64,000 nucleotides of DNA. It comes from Rhyzopertha dominica (Eukaryota > Arthropoda > Insecta > Coleoptera > Bostrichidae). The position numbers and the translations under genes were made by a program. The notes under the pieces were generated by a model. That model was not told the origin of the DNA and made no database searches. It worked only from the letters and a program-made list of their open reading frames with translations. The stretch covers positions 43,581,786 through 43,645,785 of the forward strand of contig QCXZ01000041.1 in assembly GCA_025024175.1 (NCBI GenBank), in the 5' to 3' direction. Below, piece by piece: positions 24,669-35,500 of the stretch (position 1 is its first letter; each line of letters opens with the position of its first letter).

Positions 24669-25239
24669 AAAATAATGTTGGTTTGATTAAAAGTGTTGTT
24701 TCTTTATGAAAGAAAATAGAACTTAACGCCCTCTATATACAAAGCAAAATGTTTTTACGAAAAGTCAAACAAACATTATTCTTATGTGTTCTATGTATTT
24801 GATAGACAACAAACCCCATAGTGATATAAAAACTGTTCATCTACTGACACACCCATACCAATAGGGCTTCTATTTGGACATCCTTAGCCACTCTCAAATA
24901 TGTTTGGAAAACTTCCCCCATACACATACATGTCATACTGGAATTGCAGAAATCAAGGAGAGTAAAGTGGGAAAATTTTCAAGATCAAGAAAAAGTAACT
25001 ATAAATGAGATAGTTTTCTCATTCTACATTACTAGGCAACTAGGCAGTTTGGTGGCAAATTAACTGCGCAAAATGACCAAAAAATTCAGTTTAAGCTAAA
25101 GAACACTTCTATTTAATTTAATTTGAATCTGATACCTTTGTGTCGTAATCATCGACATGGAATGTACCCGAAGGTGTAAGATGAAAGAATGGTTTAATAA
25201 ACAAACTTTATGAAGTTGTTCCCTGCAAAAGGATTGAGT

Positions 25240-25800
25240 TTTTGTGGGAGAAAAATCGAGTAAAGTCAAAATTTTAAACGTCGTCCTCAGGGTGCAATAT
25301 ATTATCTCGATTGCTTTTTAAGGTATATACTTAAGCGTTATCTCCCTGATACGCTTTCAAGAAAGTTCGTGTATGCTGACGATAGTGCGCCGACTTTTTA
25401 ACATATAGAATTTCATATGTTGGGTGATTACTTCAAGCAATGGCGTCTATATGTAAACCCATCAAAAACGAAAGTTTCCTGTTCATTTACCCAAAAATAT
25501 AAACAATCTTATTAAATAGAATACCTCTTCTTCCGATCTACCTTGGTGTCATTCTTGACTGTTCACTTACCTTACAAGTTCTACTTAAAAAATAAGACAA
25601 AAACTGAAGATAAGAAGTAAGATTTGATTTACTAACGCAAAAACCCTTCTCGGTGCTAATGACAGATAATGCAAAAGCACAGCAGAATAGTGCTGTTTGA
25701 AATGTATAGTCCACAACAAACAAAATTTATGCACAATTAAATACATATTGTCGATGTAGCCCAGTGGAGGAAACTGTACATTTTGTAGAAGAGAGTCGAT
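25240..25800 (+). mobile_element. LINE (Jockey-like) reverse transcriptase relic
   Basis: Plus-strand blocks in order: RPQGAIYYLDCFLRYILKR (motif B), LPDTLSRKFVYADDSAPTF (motif C with intact YADD), LGDYFKQWRLYVNPSKTKVS (motif D), YLGVILDCSLTLQ-like sequence (motif E) and NAKTLLGAND (start of the thumb). Stops and frameshifts interrupt it. It belongs to a different subfamily from the relic at 2000-2480. Confidence 0.82.
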
Positions 25801-25959
25801 TTTCAAGTTATGAAGGAGGCTTCATCTTAGTAAAAAATCATGAGTTGTGGCAATAAGCTAAAACTTGGTTGCCGACCATCAAAGGTTTATAATTTCTTAA
25901 GGTACTTTTTATGTATATATTGTATACCATTATATGACATCGACAGAAGTGATCTTATC

Positions 25960-26450
25960 GGCATACGATTTTTTCGGACGCCATCGCTCCATTCGCACCT
26001 TTCCACCGCCACGTGGAAAGTAAACAAAGGGCCGCACGTGCCCTCGCATTTGTTCAAATACCGAAACAAAGCATTTTAAAAATGGCGCTGATTTAAATGT
26101 CCTACGCATTCGTCATATGCTACACCTGGAGCTAGGTGGAAATTTAAAAAGCTGCAGCATCTGTTGCTCGACAACAATAATGGGGATACACGAGCCGGTC
26201 CAACGGGAATCCAATTGGACGGGGAGGGAGCAAGCGTGCCGGTGGTTCTTGTTTTGGCAGCGTCGTGTTGGAAGCTGCGGAATCGTCAAAGGAACAAACG
26301 GAGTGCCTAAAAGGGCGAACAGCTGATGTGACGCGATGTTACTTTTTTCGGGCCGTTTTGTTATGGAAATGCGATGGACCAGCGTTCGACCATCGGCTGA
26401 TGTCGATCTGAGTCGAATCTAATGACGGGTTAGGGTTGCGAATGGTGAAG
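25960..26450. other. GC-richer island, possible regulatory DNA
   Basis: Balanced composition with CpGs between AT-rich flanks. Frames at 25840-26079 and 26117-26326 have no recognised domain. Confidence 0.3.
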
Positions 26451-29219
26451 AAGTGGTAAAAAGAATAGCTTAATCAGTCCATATCGCCAAGGGCCAAAAC
26501 AGTTTTGGCCTAATCCTTACGTTTGATGGCAATTATTTCCATTTCATACTCTCCTTTAATACAAAGTTTACGTCAATAATTTAAGTGTGGAAAATGACAA
26601 CTTACCGGACCGATCAAAAATAATTTCACAAAAGAAATAAGTTTTTGATTAATTTAATATAAATTTTAATAATATAAGAAATATAAAAAAGCTTTAACAA
26701 ATAATACGTGCCTAACAAACAATTTTTATATTTCAATTTTCGTTAACATTAAACTTAACAATATTTATTAAAGGAGCCATCATCTTTTGATTGACTAAGA
26801 TGAATCACTAATTGATCGCAAGATAAAATTTTAGTAGTTCAGAAGGAAAATGTCCTGAAAAAGAAAATCATTTTACTAAGTCCAAAACGTATGTCAATAT
26901 CACCCCTTCAAAACAATGCATGTTCTTTCTCATATTTTTGCGTTTGGCAGGCATAAATTTCCATGTAGTTTCCGCACTTTTTTCCTAAATCTCACTTGAA
27001 CTAGCCATTTTCTGCAAATATTATTTTTCACGTATAACTTTAAATGAAAGAAACAATATGTATGTCACACCGTAGCATTGGTTAGACAATGAGTAGGTAT
27101 TTAATATATTTGCTTCTTTATTTTTGTTTGAAAATCGCACGAATGTATGTCAAAATGGCAAGTGTGACATAATCAAATATTTAAAATACGAGTTCTGAAT
27201 TTGATTTAAAATCGCTGATGGCACGAAATACACTTCCAAACTTATAACGTAAATAACTATTGCCATATGTTCATTAGTTTAATCACATACTATACATATT
27301 TGTCTCCAGAATCTCATTGAAACTAAGCCAGCAGTTTCAATGGCCTATTAAGAGTATTAATATTTTTTTCAAAATCAGGAACTGATTAATACTAATATGA
27401 TAAATAATGTCAAATGAAAAGCGATCTATCTTGGTTGGCAAGCCGCACCTCGTAACTCATGAGTTTCGCTGGTTTTTCAGCTCATCAGATAGATGTTACC
27501 GACTTACCCACAAATACAGACAAACCACTCTAAGTACGGAATCGTACAAACGCTGTACTTCCTTCCTGTTTACTATCTACATATATTAACATTAATATTA
27601 ATAATATTATTCAGTCAACAAAAGGTTATTTGATAAATCAACACTGCACAACAGTAGGTAATAACAGTAAAGTTTCAATAAATATGTCTGTCTTAAGTTA
27701 ACATGTAATTGTATTGATGACAAGGTTAATAATAATGTGTCTGAACTGAAGTGTGTATCGCAGGCGTCAGAAGTAAAAAACATAGTTATATGAATGCTAG
27801 TCACGAATAATGTACTAAAAATGCAATCAAACGCGAATTCACAAGATAACAAAAAGTTAATCCTTTCAATGAAAACAAAACAGACTGGCATATTCTGAAG
27901 TGACAAACATCTGCCAAATATGACAAGAGTGTGAGAAACTTTTTTCAATCATAATAATATGATGCTTATTTTAACCTGGATCAAACAAGGGTGGAGTATA
28001 ATATTTGTAAGTACCACAACTGCCATTTGCAACTTCTAGAAATTAAACCATATGATTATTAAGAAGAGCTGATCGAATATAAACACCATCCTTAAAACTA
28101 CCACCACTATTCAAAGCCACACTCGTTACAGTGATAACTAGCTACAATTTATTTTTTAGCAAACCGAGAACACAAACATTTTGAAACATTAAATTTATAA
28201 ACGATTGGAACTACACCATGAAAATAAAAAGTTGAGATGGTAAATCAAGACAATTATCAAAGCTTCTGACAACATGATATTAGAAAATGTAATGCAAGAC
28301 CGTACCCAAACACTTAGTTCTGAGAGTTCACGAAAAAAAGGAAGTGGAGTCGAAACAGAGTTAAACAACAGAAATAATATCATTTTTGCCAATATGTATA
28401 TGCTTACTTTAAAAACATGCAGACGTGCAACCAATTAAACATATGGAATAATAACGGAACAACAAATACAGTAGCGCAACCTTTAAGTAAAAGGTTAGTA
28501 CTGCAATAAAAAAAAACAAGTTCTTAAAGCGATGCTAATTTATACTTTAGAGATGTAACTCAAAATAACAGAAATAAGTTATTATTTAGATTCGATATCA
28601 ACATTCAAGTAAGTTAAAAAAAAGTTATAAAAAAGCTCGCGATAGGCTACAAAGGAGAATCAAGGTTAAGTATATCTTCATAAATTTTCTTACAAAATGT
28701 TAAAAATTATTATAAAAATACTGCCCCTTCTTCGAAAAAAAAAACAACTCAAAACCTAATACAACAGTCTAAGTAATTGACACGGACAACTGATATTACC
28801 GACTGGGCAGGTCGGCGCATGCGTTAGTTTGCTGACTAGATCTGAAATAAAATCNACCTCTTCCGCGCATCTATCATGGTCACCTCCCCTTTCATCATTT
28901 GTTGCAAATGTGACTCAGAGGTGTTTTCAGATTGAAATCCTAATAACATNAAAATCGATTGCCCGATTGGTAGCGACTGCTACGTCATCTTAGGTTTTTA
29001 TAATAACAATACCTTTAAAAGGTCACTTTTCAACGATTTTACTGGGCATTTAACCGAAGCTTCCAACTTAAAACGTTCGAAAACTAATGTATGGGGGAGG
29101 GTTATATCACTGCCTTGCAATTTACAATTCAGATTTTTGATAGAGATCTTCAGAAAAGAAGAAGAAAAGACTAAATCTTGTACAGCTATGTACAATTACT
29201 GCCTTTTAGATTTAAGATT
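26451..29219. other. No gene recognised
   Basis: Strongly AT-rich. The longest frame is 113 codons on the minus strand (27607-27948) and shows no domain. On the minus strand 28780-28960 has a short CpG-containing frame that I considered as a late CycD exon but could not support. Confidence 0.35.
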
Positions 29220-29570
29220 CTCTCCGTTTTTCGAGTGCATGCGAATCGTGCTGACTTATAATTCATCGCCCATCAGCAATCGAAGGTTAAGCACCCCTCC
29301 GTGCGATAATTAGGTCTCGTTGGGCAGTAATTGCTCAGTATGACGCGCATCGGTAAAAAGCAAACTTCGGTCACAGCTGCGACTCTTTATGCACATGTCC
29401 ATCTAGCCCTTGGTTTTATCAGGTTTCCCCACCGGCAGCTGTAGATACGTTCCGATATCGTACAGAGTGTAAAATGCCATCGAAGGCGCACAGAATGCCA
29501 TTGTCGTGTTTTTTATTTTCGTTTGTTTGACAGGGAGTGGGTGGGGTGTGCTGAATTCATTATAGGGGAT
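29220..29570. other. GC-richer island, possible regulatory DNA
   Basis: Balanced composition, many CpGs, no open frame with recognisable motif on either strand. It lies 2.8 kb beyond CycD exon 3 in the direction of transcription, thus probably in the next CycD intron. Confidence 0.3.
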
Positions 29571-29853
29571 TCATTGATGGAACTTGGGTTTAGCTTTGTA
29601 TTGACACTTCCTTTTTACATAGATCCGCGTCAATTAAGACTTTTCTGATTAGTTAGTGTTTAATTGTTTTGATATTTAGAGGCATTTTGATTAAATCAAG
29701 CCGGTTTTGTATATTCGAACTCGTACAGTTTTGACAAATATTATAATAAAAAAGGTGGTTCTTTAAAAAGTATATCAAAGAATAATTTATGTCTAATTCA
29801 GGGCTGACAATTTAAGTATTAATAAAAAAATTAAGTAAATTGTTTTTATTATA

Positions 29854-30670
29854 CCGGGTGAATCGGAAGTATCGCACCAAACTCCAGAACTGCATTCTGC
29901 ACATCAAAATAATAAAAAACTGCAATGTTCTTATCCGATTATTATTTGTTTTCAAGATATAGCGAAATTAAAAAAATAAACGAATATCTAATCTTTGAAA
30001 AAAATATGGATACATGGTGTGTTTCCGTAGCTACACATATTAAAACATTCTTACCTAAGGCTTAAGTGTTTGTAACTGTCAAAGTTTGTGGTATTTTTTT
30101 TTTCTTAAAATGACAAAGGTTTATTCTAATTTGGAGTATACTAATATGGTNTTTGTTTGTGTCTTCTGCTCCTGACAAAAAACGTGTTTATTCGAGTTTT
30201 TAACAAACTTTGCGAGACTGGANCTTTCCCAAGTGCTAAAATGACATCTGAAAGAGCTGATCGACAAACTTTAGAAGAAAAGGAAAATATTTTGGACATA
30301 GTGGAGGAAGATGCAACTACCAGCACCAGAAGAATCGCTACTCAATTGAACATTTCACAAAGACACACATTTCACGAGCAAGGATTATGCCCATACCATC
30401 TACAAAAAGTACAGCTTCTACACAGGGAAGATTATGCTAAACGTGAGGAATTTTGTCAGTGAATAACCTAACAATCCTCGAGTTGGATCGCGCATACTTT
30501 TTACTGATGAAGCAACATTTACCCGTTATGTCGAACACACAACTCTCACGTATGGTCGGACGAAAATCTCCATGCAATAGTCGAAACCAATTTTCAGCAC
30601 AAGTTTTCAGTAGATGTATGGTGTTTCATAGTTGCTGGGTATTTAATTGGCCAGAACACTACCTTAATTT
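29854..30670 (+). mobile_element. Mariner/Tc-type transposase relic, N-terminal part
   Basis: Begins with ACCGGGTGAATC, a terminus-like sequence. The plus strand then reads NLEYTNMVFVCV, FNKLCETG, SAKMTSERADRQTLEEKENI, LDIVEEDATTSTRRIATQLN, ISQRHTFHEQGLCPYHLQKV, LLHREDYAKREEFCQ, then (shifted frame) SRILFTDEATFTR with the first catalytic Asp. This is the insect transposase family whose first domain is a DUF4817-type helix-turn-helix. The gene is interrupted at about 30672 by the nested repeat and resumes at about 31256. Confidence 0.82.
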
Positions 30671-30671
30671 T

Positions 30672-31255
30672 ACTTCCACATCCAACGGATGGGAACTATT
30701 GTATCACGAAAAAATTTTTTATTTGTTCATTCGCTTTAAAATGGTCGAAAACGGAAAAAAATTCTTGTCTGTGTGTCTATGGTTTTGTTTTTGGACACGA
30801 TAACTTTCGAAAGACTTAATATATGAACTTGAAATTTGGCAAACGTATAAATCTCAACTACCTATTGTTTGCGGGGTAAATAGGGTACCGGGAAGGGGGC
30901 AAAATTCGGTGCAGTGTTTAGAAGATATTAGCAAAAAAGCGTCACAAAACTGTTTTTACTTAATATCTCCGAATATATTTAATATATTCATAAAACGAAA
31001 ATACCATCAGAGAGGAAATAAAATTTCTCACAAAAAGTGTCTCGGAAAATTTATCCAAAATTTTGACATTTTCGAAATATTTCCAAAAAACTTGCTCGTA
31101 CGATTTTAAAAATTTATATATTTTTACCAATATCACGAGGACTGTTTGTCTTAGAAAAAATGTGTAGAGAGAATAAATGCCCAAAACCTGATTACTAATC
31201 GTATTATATAATAAATAAAAACGTAAATGTCATTTTGACAATTGGATGTGGAAGT
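30672..31255. repeat. Nested non-coding repeat, copy B (584 bp), inside the transposase
   Basis: Flanked by perfect inverted 14-mers ACTTCCACATCCAA (30672-30685) and TTGGATGTGGAAGT (31242-31255). It is a shortened version of copy A: it shares GATAACTTTCGAAAGACTTA, TGAAATTTGGCAAACGTATA, AGAAGATATTAGCAAAAAAG and GTAAATGTCATTTTGACAAT. It splits a mariner-type transposase between the LLPHPTDG and VNELPRLLENVP blocks. Confidence 0.82.
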
Positions 31256-31500
31256 ACTGATTCAATTTGCAGCGGTTTTTAATATGTAAATGAATTGCCA
31301 AGATTGCTAGAGAATGTCCCTGTAAACGTAACAAAGCGAATTTAGCTCGTGTGCTCAAGCAACACTTGGATGAAATGTTTCCAAAGCGTTGGATTGGTCG
31401 CGGAGGTCCAATTAGGTGCCTTCCAAGAAGGCCAGATCTAACACCACTAAATTTTTTGGTACAAATCAGTTCTCCTGACAAGTTTCTGATATTCACACTT
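31256..31500 (+). mobile_element. Mariner/Tc-type transposase relic, C-terminal part
   Basis: Continues the transposase of 29854-30670 beyond the insertion: YVNELPRLLENVPVNVTK, ARVLKQHLDEMFPKRWIGRG, GPIRCLPRRPDLTPLNFL (the third catalytic position of this family). Frameshifts are present, and the sequence then decays. No matching right terminal repeat was found. Confidence 0.8.
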
Positions 31501-31929
31501 CTCTAACAATAACAAAAACTCTTAATCGGGTATCAAGCGATATCAAACCTTGCACTTTGCTTTGTTTTGTTTCATCTTTTTGTTTGGTGCTTCCAGTCTT
31601 TCACACATTGGGTCATCATGAATGGATTTCCTGTCCCACTTGAACTGCTTGCACTAAAATTTAATCAAGTAATACGGCAAGCTGTTCCCTCCATACACCG
31701 TTACTCTGTGTTCAAGTTTCCAAATCAACTAATTCCGCTTCTTTGAACTAATATTTGTATATTATTTTTACGCAAAATATTAAAGGATTAGAACCCAACT
31801 TGTAAATGACACCACAATATGTCACAGCAACTTGACATAAGAGATTATCGTATTGTCATATTTTTCCAGGGTTAGGTAGATAGGATAATAAACTCCCTTC
31901 CTGGGATCTAGTTAAACCAAAAATTACCG

Positions 31930-32105
31930 CAAAATACTATTTTTCTGTTCAGTGATGAAGTACATTTTACATTGAACGGTTTGATGAATACATAAAATTG
32001 TGACATCTGGGGAAATAGAAATCCGTGTATATTTGATTCCCAAGAAGTCACTGCTGGAGAAATGGAATTGTTGTACCGTATTTTAATTGTGTCTGGAACA
32101 TAACT
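31930..32105 (+). mobile_element. Mariner/Tc-type transposase fragment
   Basis: Frame reads IFLFSDEVHFTLNGLMNT, stop, NCDIWGNRNPCIFDSQEVTA. This matches the first-Asp region of insect mariner-like transposases (FSDEAHF...NG.VN.QN...W...NP). Only this fragment is preserved. It lies 290 bp downstream of CycD exon 3 in the gene's own direction. Confidence 0.7.
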
Positions 32106-32389
32106 AACAAATGACATTACATATTATATATTTATTTTCCCGATTAATTCACCAGTTCCGAAAACTTTATAAGGTAAAAAAAAAGTGTGGTTTGACACCT
32201 TTATCTACTTTTCGTACAAAACAGAGAGCTTTGCATTATTTTACATTACTGTTTTAAAACTCTCATATGTCACGAAGTAACATACTTCTTTTTAAAGGAA
32301 TCAGCTTATTTGTGTCTGCTGATACACGATTCACGATAGTAACGCAATATTAAAAGCACAATTAGGAGCAAAAATAGTCTTGAACTTAC

Positions 32390-32546
32390 CAGTATAGCAT
32401 ATGGAGACCAAAGTGTGTGCGTGACGTCTGATCAAGTGAGTGTCGTTACCCCACGAACACCTTTCCAGGATATGGTCCACGAAATCATAGCCGGTGATCG
32501 CAGCGACGTTCCATTGTAACTTTGACAGGACAAGTAGTTCCCAACT
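32390..32546 (-). CDS. CycD: CycD exon 3 (codons 140-191 plus one base)
   Basis: A pyrimidine-rich acceptor (TGTATTTTTTCAG) ends at 32547 and a GTAAGT donor starts at 32389. The frame continues exon 2 exactly: SWELLVLSKLQWNVAAITGY, DFVDHILERC, then LIRRHAHTLVSICYT and a lone G (phase 1). This matches the end of the first cyclin fold and the link into the second. It was recognised by protein motif plus splice sites; it is hidden inside a longer chance open frame (32432-32692) that runs back into the intron. Confidence 0.9.
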
Positions 32547-35500
32547 CTGAAAAAATACAGAAAATAAACTAGTTTGATTAAACGAAAATTAGCTGACTGG
32601 CATTGCATAAAATTATGAGTTAATGTGGAAGATGTTAGCGCATCTGCATGAAATGTAATAGTCAATATTTGGGATAAAGAGTCGCGCGACAAGTCTTGGT
32701 TTTAAGGAACGAATAACATTTAGCAGTCTGGATTTTTTATAAATTTGGGTGTTTCAATATGTTATTTCCAAATATTCCTGGCTTGCATTTTCCACTTCAA
32801 TATTATTTGCTTACTGGAGCGATAGAAATAATATTGCTTCGGTTTTATTAAGAATAGCTCATAAATTTTTTCTGCAAAATGCTATTAATAGAAAACTGAA
32901 ATGATCACTATTTTAAATTAATTGCTGGGTTAAAAGAAAATCAGATCAAAATTAATAAATGAAGGTTGCGGAACTAAGAAAACATTATTCTGTTACTAAA
33001 ACTAAATATGTGGAAGTTAAATGAACAAAACTTCTCTCTGTCTTTTAAGGACAGATCAAAAAGTTTCAAACCTAATCGAAAATTGTTCCAAAGCACCTAC
33101 TTTATAGAAATCCTACAGGTGGATACATCTACAGGAAACAACCTACATAACGTCGTTCTAGATTATTAATGTAAGCCCACATGACGGATCAGTATTCTAG
33201 TTTTAAACATACAAGAAGTGTGGGATCAATAAAGCTCCTTGCATGTCTAATTATAAAATATAACGTCATATAAGAGCGATCAGCACAATAATTAATATGG
33301 GAGTTGAAACAGATTTCTGTCAAAAATTACACGTAAGGTCAGTAAACAACGACGTTTAAGATTCAACAAGATATCGTTACAAAACAAGCAGAAAGCTTGA
33401 ACAACCAAAGGAATCGACTGCTCTCGACAAATCTATGTAAATGACATGTTCAATAAAAAAAAATCATATAAAAGGTTTAAATCAACAAAAATCCACATCG
33501 GGCAATTAATCTCCTTCATACTTAACTGTCAAATCATAACTTGCAGACTTTAAGTATGGTCCAACAAGTACAGAATATGCGACACGATTGGAAAATCCAA
33601 AATTGTTTATCACTGAAGAAATGATTATAAACGTATGCCCAATTGTTTTGGGTGATCTGAGGTTGAAGTTGTTGAAAATTTGAGGGCGGCGCCACGCCGG
33701 CGTCTTGATTATAAGTGTGAGAAAAAAGTGGATGTGTTGAACATCCAATTAATAGAAAATTTCACATATTGACTTTTTAGAAAAAATATATTAAATTAAG
33801 TACATTAAACAAAGTTTTTGTATTTATTAGTTATTCGGAATGAAGTACTACATCCCATAGATCCATTGAGCGAGTTGATGCAAACAAAACATTTGCATGT
33901 AACCTCTGCACTTGATCTTTTATAAAATGCAAGAATCTTTGATCGGAAGCAAATAACTTACTACCGAAGCTGACGTGAAAGAAAACGAACGAAACTTGTC
34001 GAAGATCCAAAATAAAACTATAAAATAAATTGTTTTACAATCAATCAAATAATGTATGCGCTAAAGGCTAGTTTTAAACAACTCAGTTATCATAGTAACT
34101 ATTTTCAGTTTTCTACGTAATATACACAATTTAAATACCAAAAAATGCTACTAAAGCACTGTAGAATTAAGAATTTATAATGTATTTTAACAGATGGTGA
34201 TCCTATTGAAATAAATGGGGTAAAATTAGCGGGGATTTCAGCAGTTTTTGGAATAAGAAGCCTAAGCAATACACTGAGCTTAATTGCAAAATTAAATTTT
34301 GCTCCAAACCTTAGTACAGCTTTAAGAATATTGCTAACGATATCAATAACTGTACTGTAACTGTGTCGAAAGGAGTTCCCCTAAATGAAAATTAATTAAG
34401 TACTTTTAACGGTAGACTGGTATACAAAAATAAATTTAAAAGATGTAATAAAAAAGGTTTGGAGAACTAACAATGATTTTTTGTCGTTTTAGCCCAGTCG
34501 ATGTTACCTTGAGTTTTCAAAATAATGGTACTATGATCGTTTTTTTTTTAGTAGCCTTTTAAAAATGTAAAAGATGGTTAACAATTTGTGGCCAGCTAGA
34601 AAAACATTTCTTAATTGATTTCTACTGTTTTGTACTGACTGAATTTCAATACGACATGATGTTACACGTTTCTTCCTAAATATATGCTGAGTAGGGATAT
34701 CTCAACAGCATGCACATCATATCTTAACATCAAAATCTCCACACACGAGGAGATTGTGTGCAAGTTGCATGCCGAGTTTGCTCATGTTTGAAAAAATGGC
34801 GAACGGTAGAACGGTGCTGATATTTCTCACCAGTATGCATGTTTCGAAAGGATGAATCGGATTTTCTGCGTCATTTCACAACCATGGATGATTATGGACC
34901 TGATTAGTAGTTCAACAGATAACCAAACATGAATCTGTTCTAAACAAGGCGAAAACTATAGAATATTCTTTAGTTAAGTCCATCAAAGAAAAAGTAGAAG
35001 ATGGTTTGGGCACGCCGCAAAAAACAAAGCAAAGCAAAAGAGGTTAAATGAAAACGTCAAAATTGAACAAATGACATTGATGACCTAAAAAAAGGCTGAT
35101 CCTAAAGAGCTCAATTCAAACCAATGTGGCTCTTGCATTTCATGTGAGCAGTGCTTTCTCTTAACTGCTCATTTTAACCAAGGCCAGAGCTACACATGCA
35201 TCATACGACTTCACAGGTACAAAGAGTTTCACAAAAATTGAGACGCAATCATCACGTCAGTTTGTCAATGTCAAGTGCTCTCGTCATGGCGCAAACCCCG
35301 CCAAATCGAGGGTACCTCCCCGTGTTTATGAATAACACCTCTGGAGTCAAGTGCGAAACTTGATTCGCACCTGGAATCTGCACGAGTGTTTAATCTTACA
35401 TTAATCACTTACTGGAGCATTTAACATGCATACGCACAAGAAGTTCGGCCGCCCCAAGAGGCGATAAGTACATGCTCGGAGGTCAATTGCTCCGCTGATG

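Noticed and set aside
27607..27948. 113-codon minus-strand open frame
   Set aside because: No recognisable domain, composition like the AT-rich background, no neighbouring exons.
28780..28960. Possible C-terminal CycD exon on the minus strand
   Set aside because: A short acidic frame follows a possible acceptor, but it lacks the usual C-terminal signature of D cyclins and the intervening cyclin-fold exon was not found.
29440..29500. FCAPSMAFYTL on the minus strand as a remnant of the YPPSM-x-A motif of cyclin D
   Set aside because: No acceptor precedes it and the rest of the frame does not match; exon 3 is far better conserved, so such decay is implausible.
32432..32692. 86-codon minus frame as a separate gene
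   Set aside because: It runs through the CycD intron-exon junction in a different frame from the exon; the cyclin frame with its acceptor and donor explains the region better.
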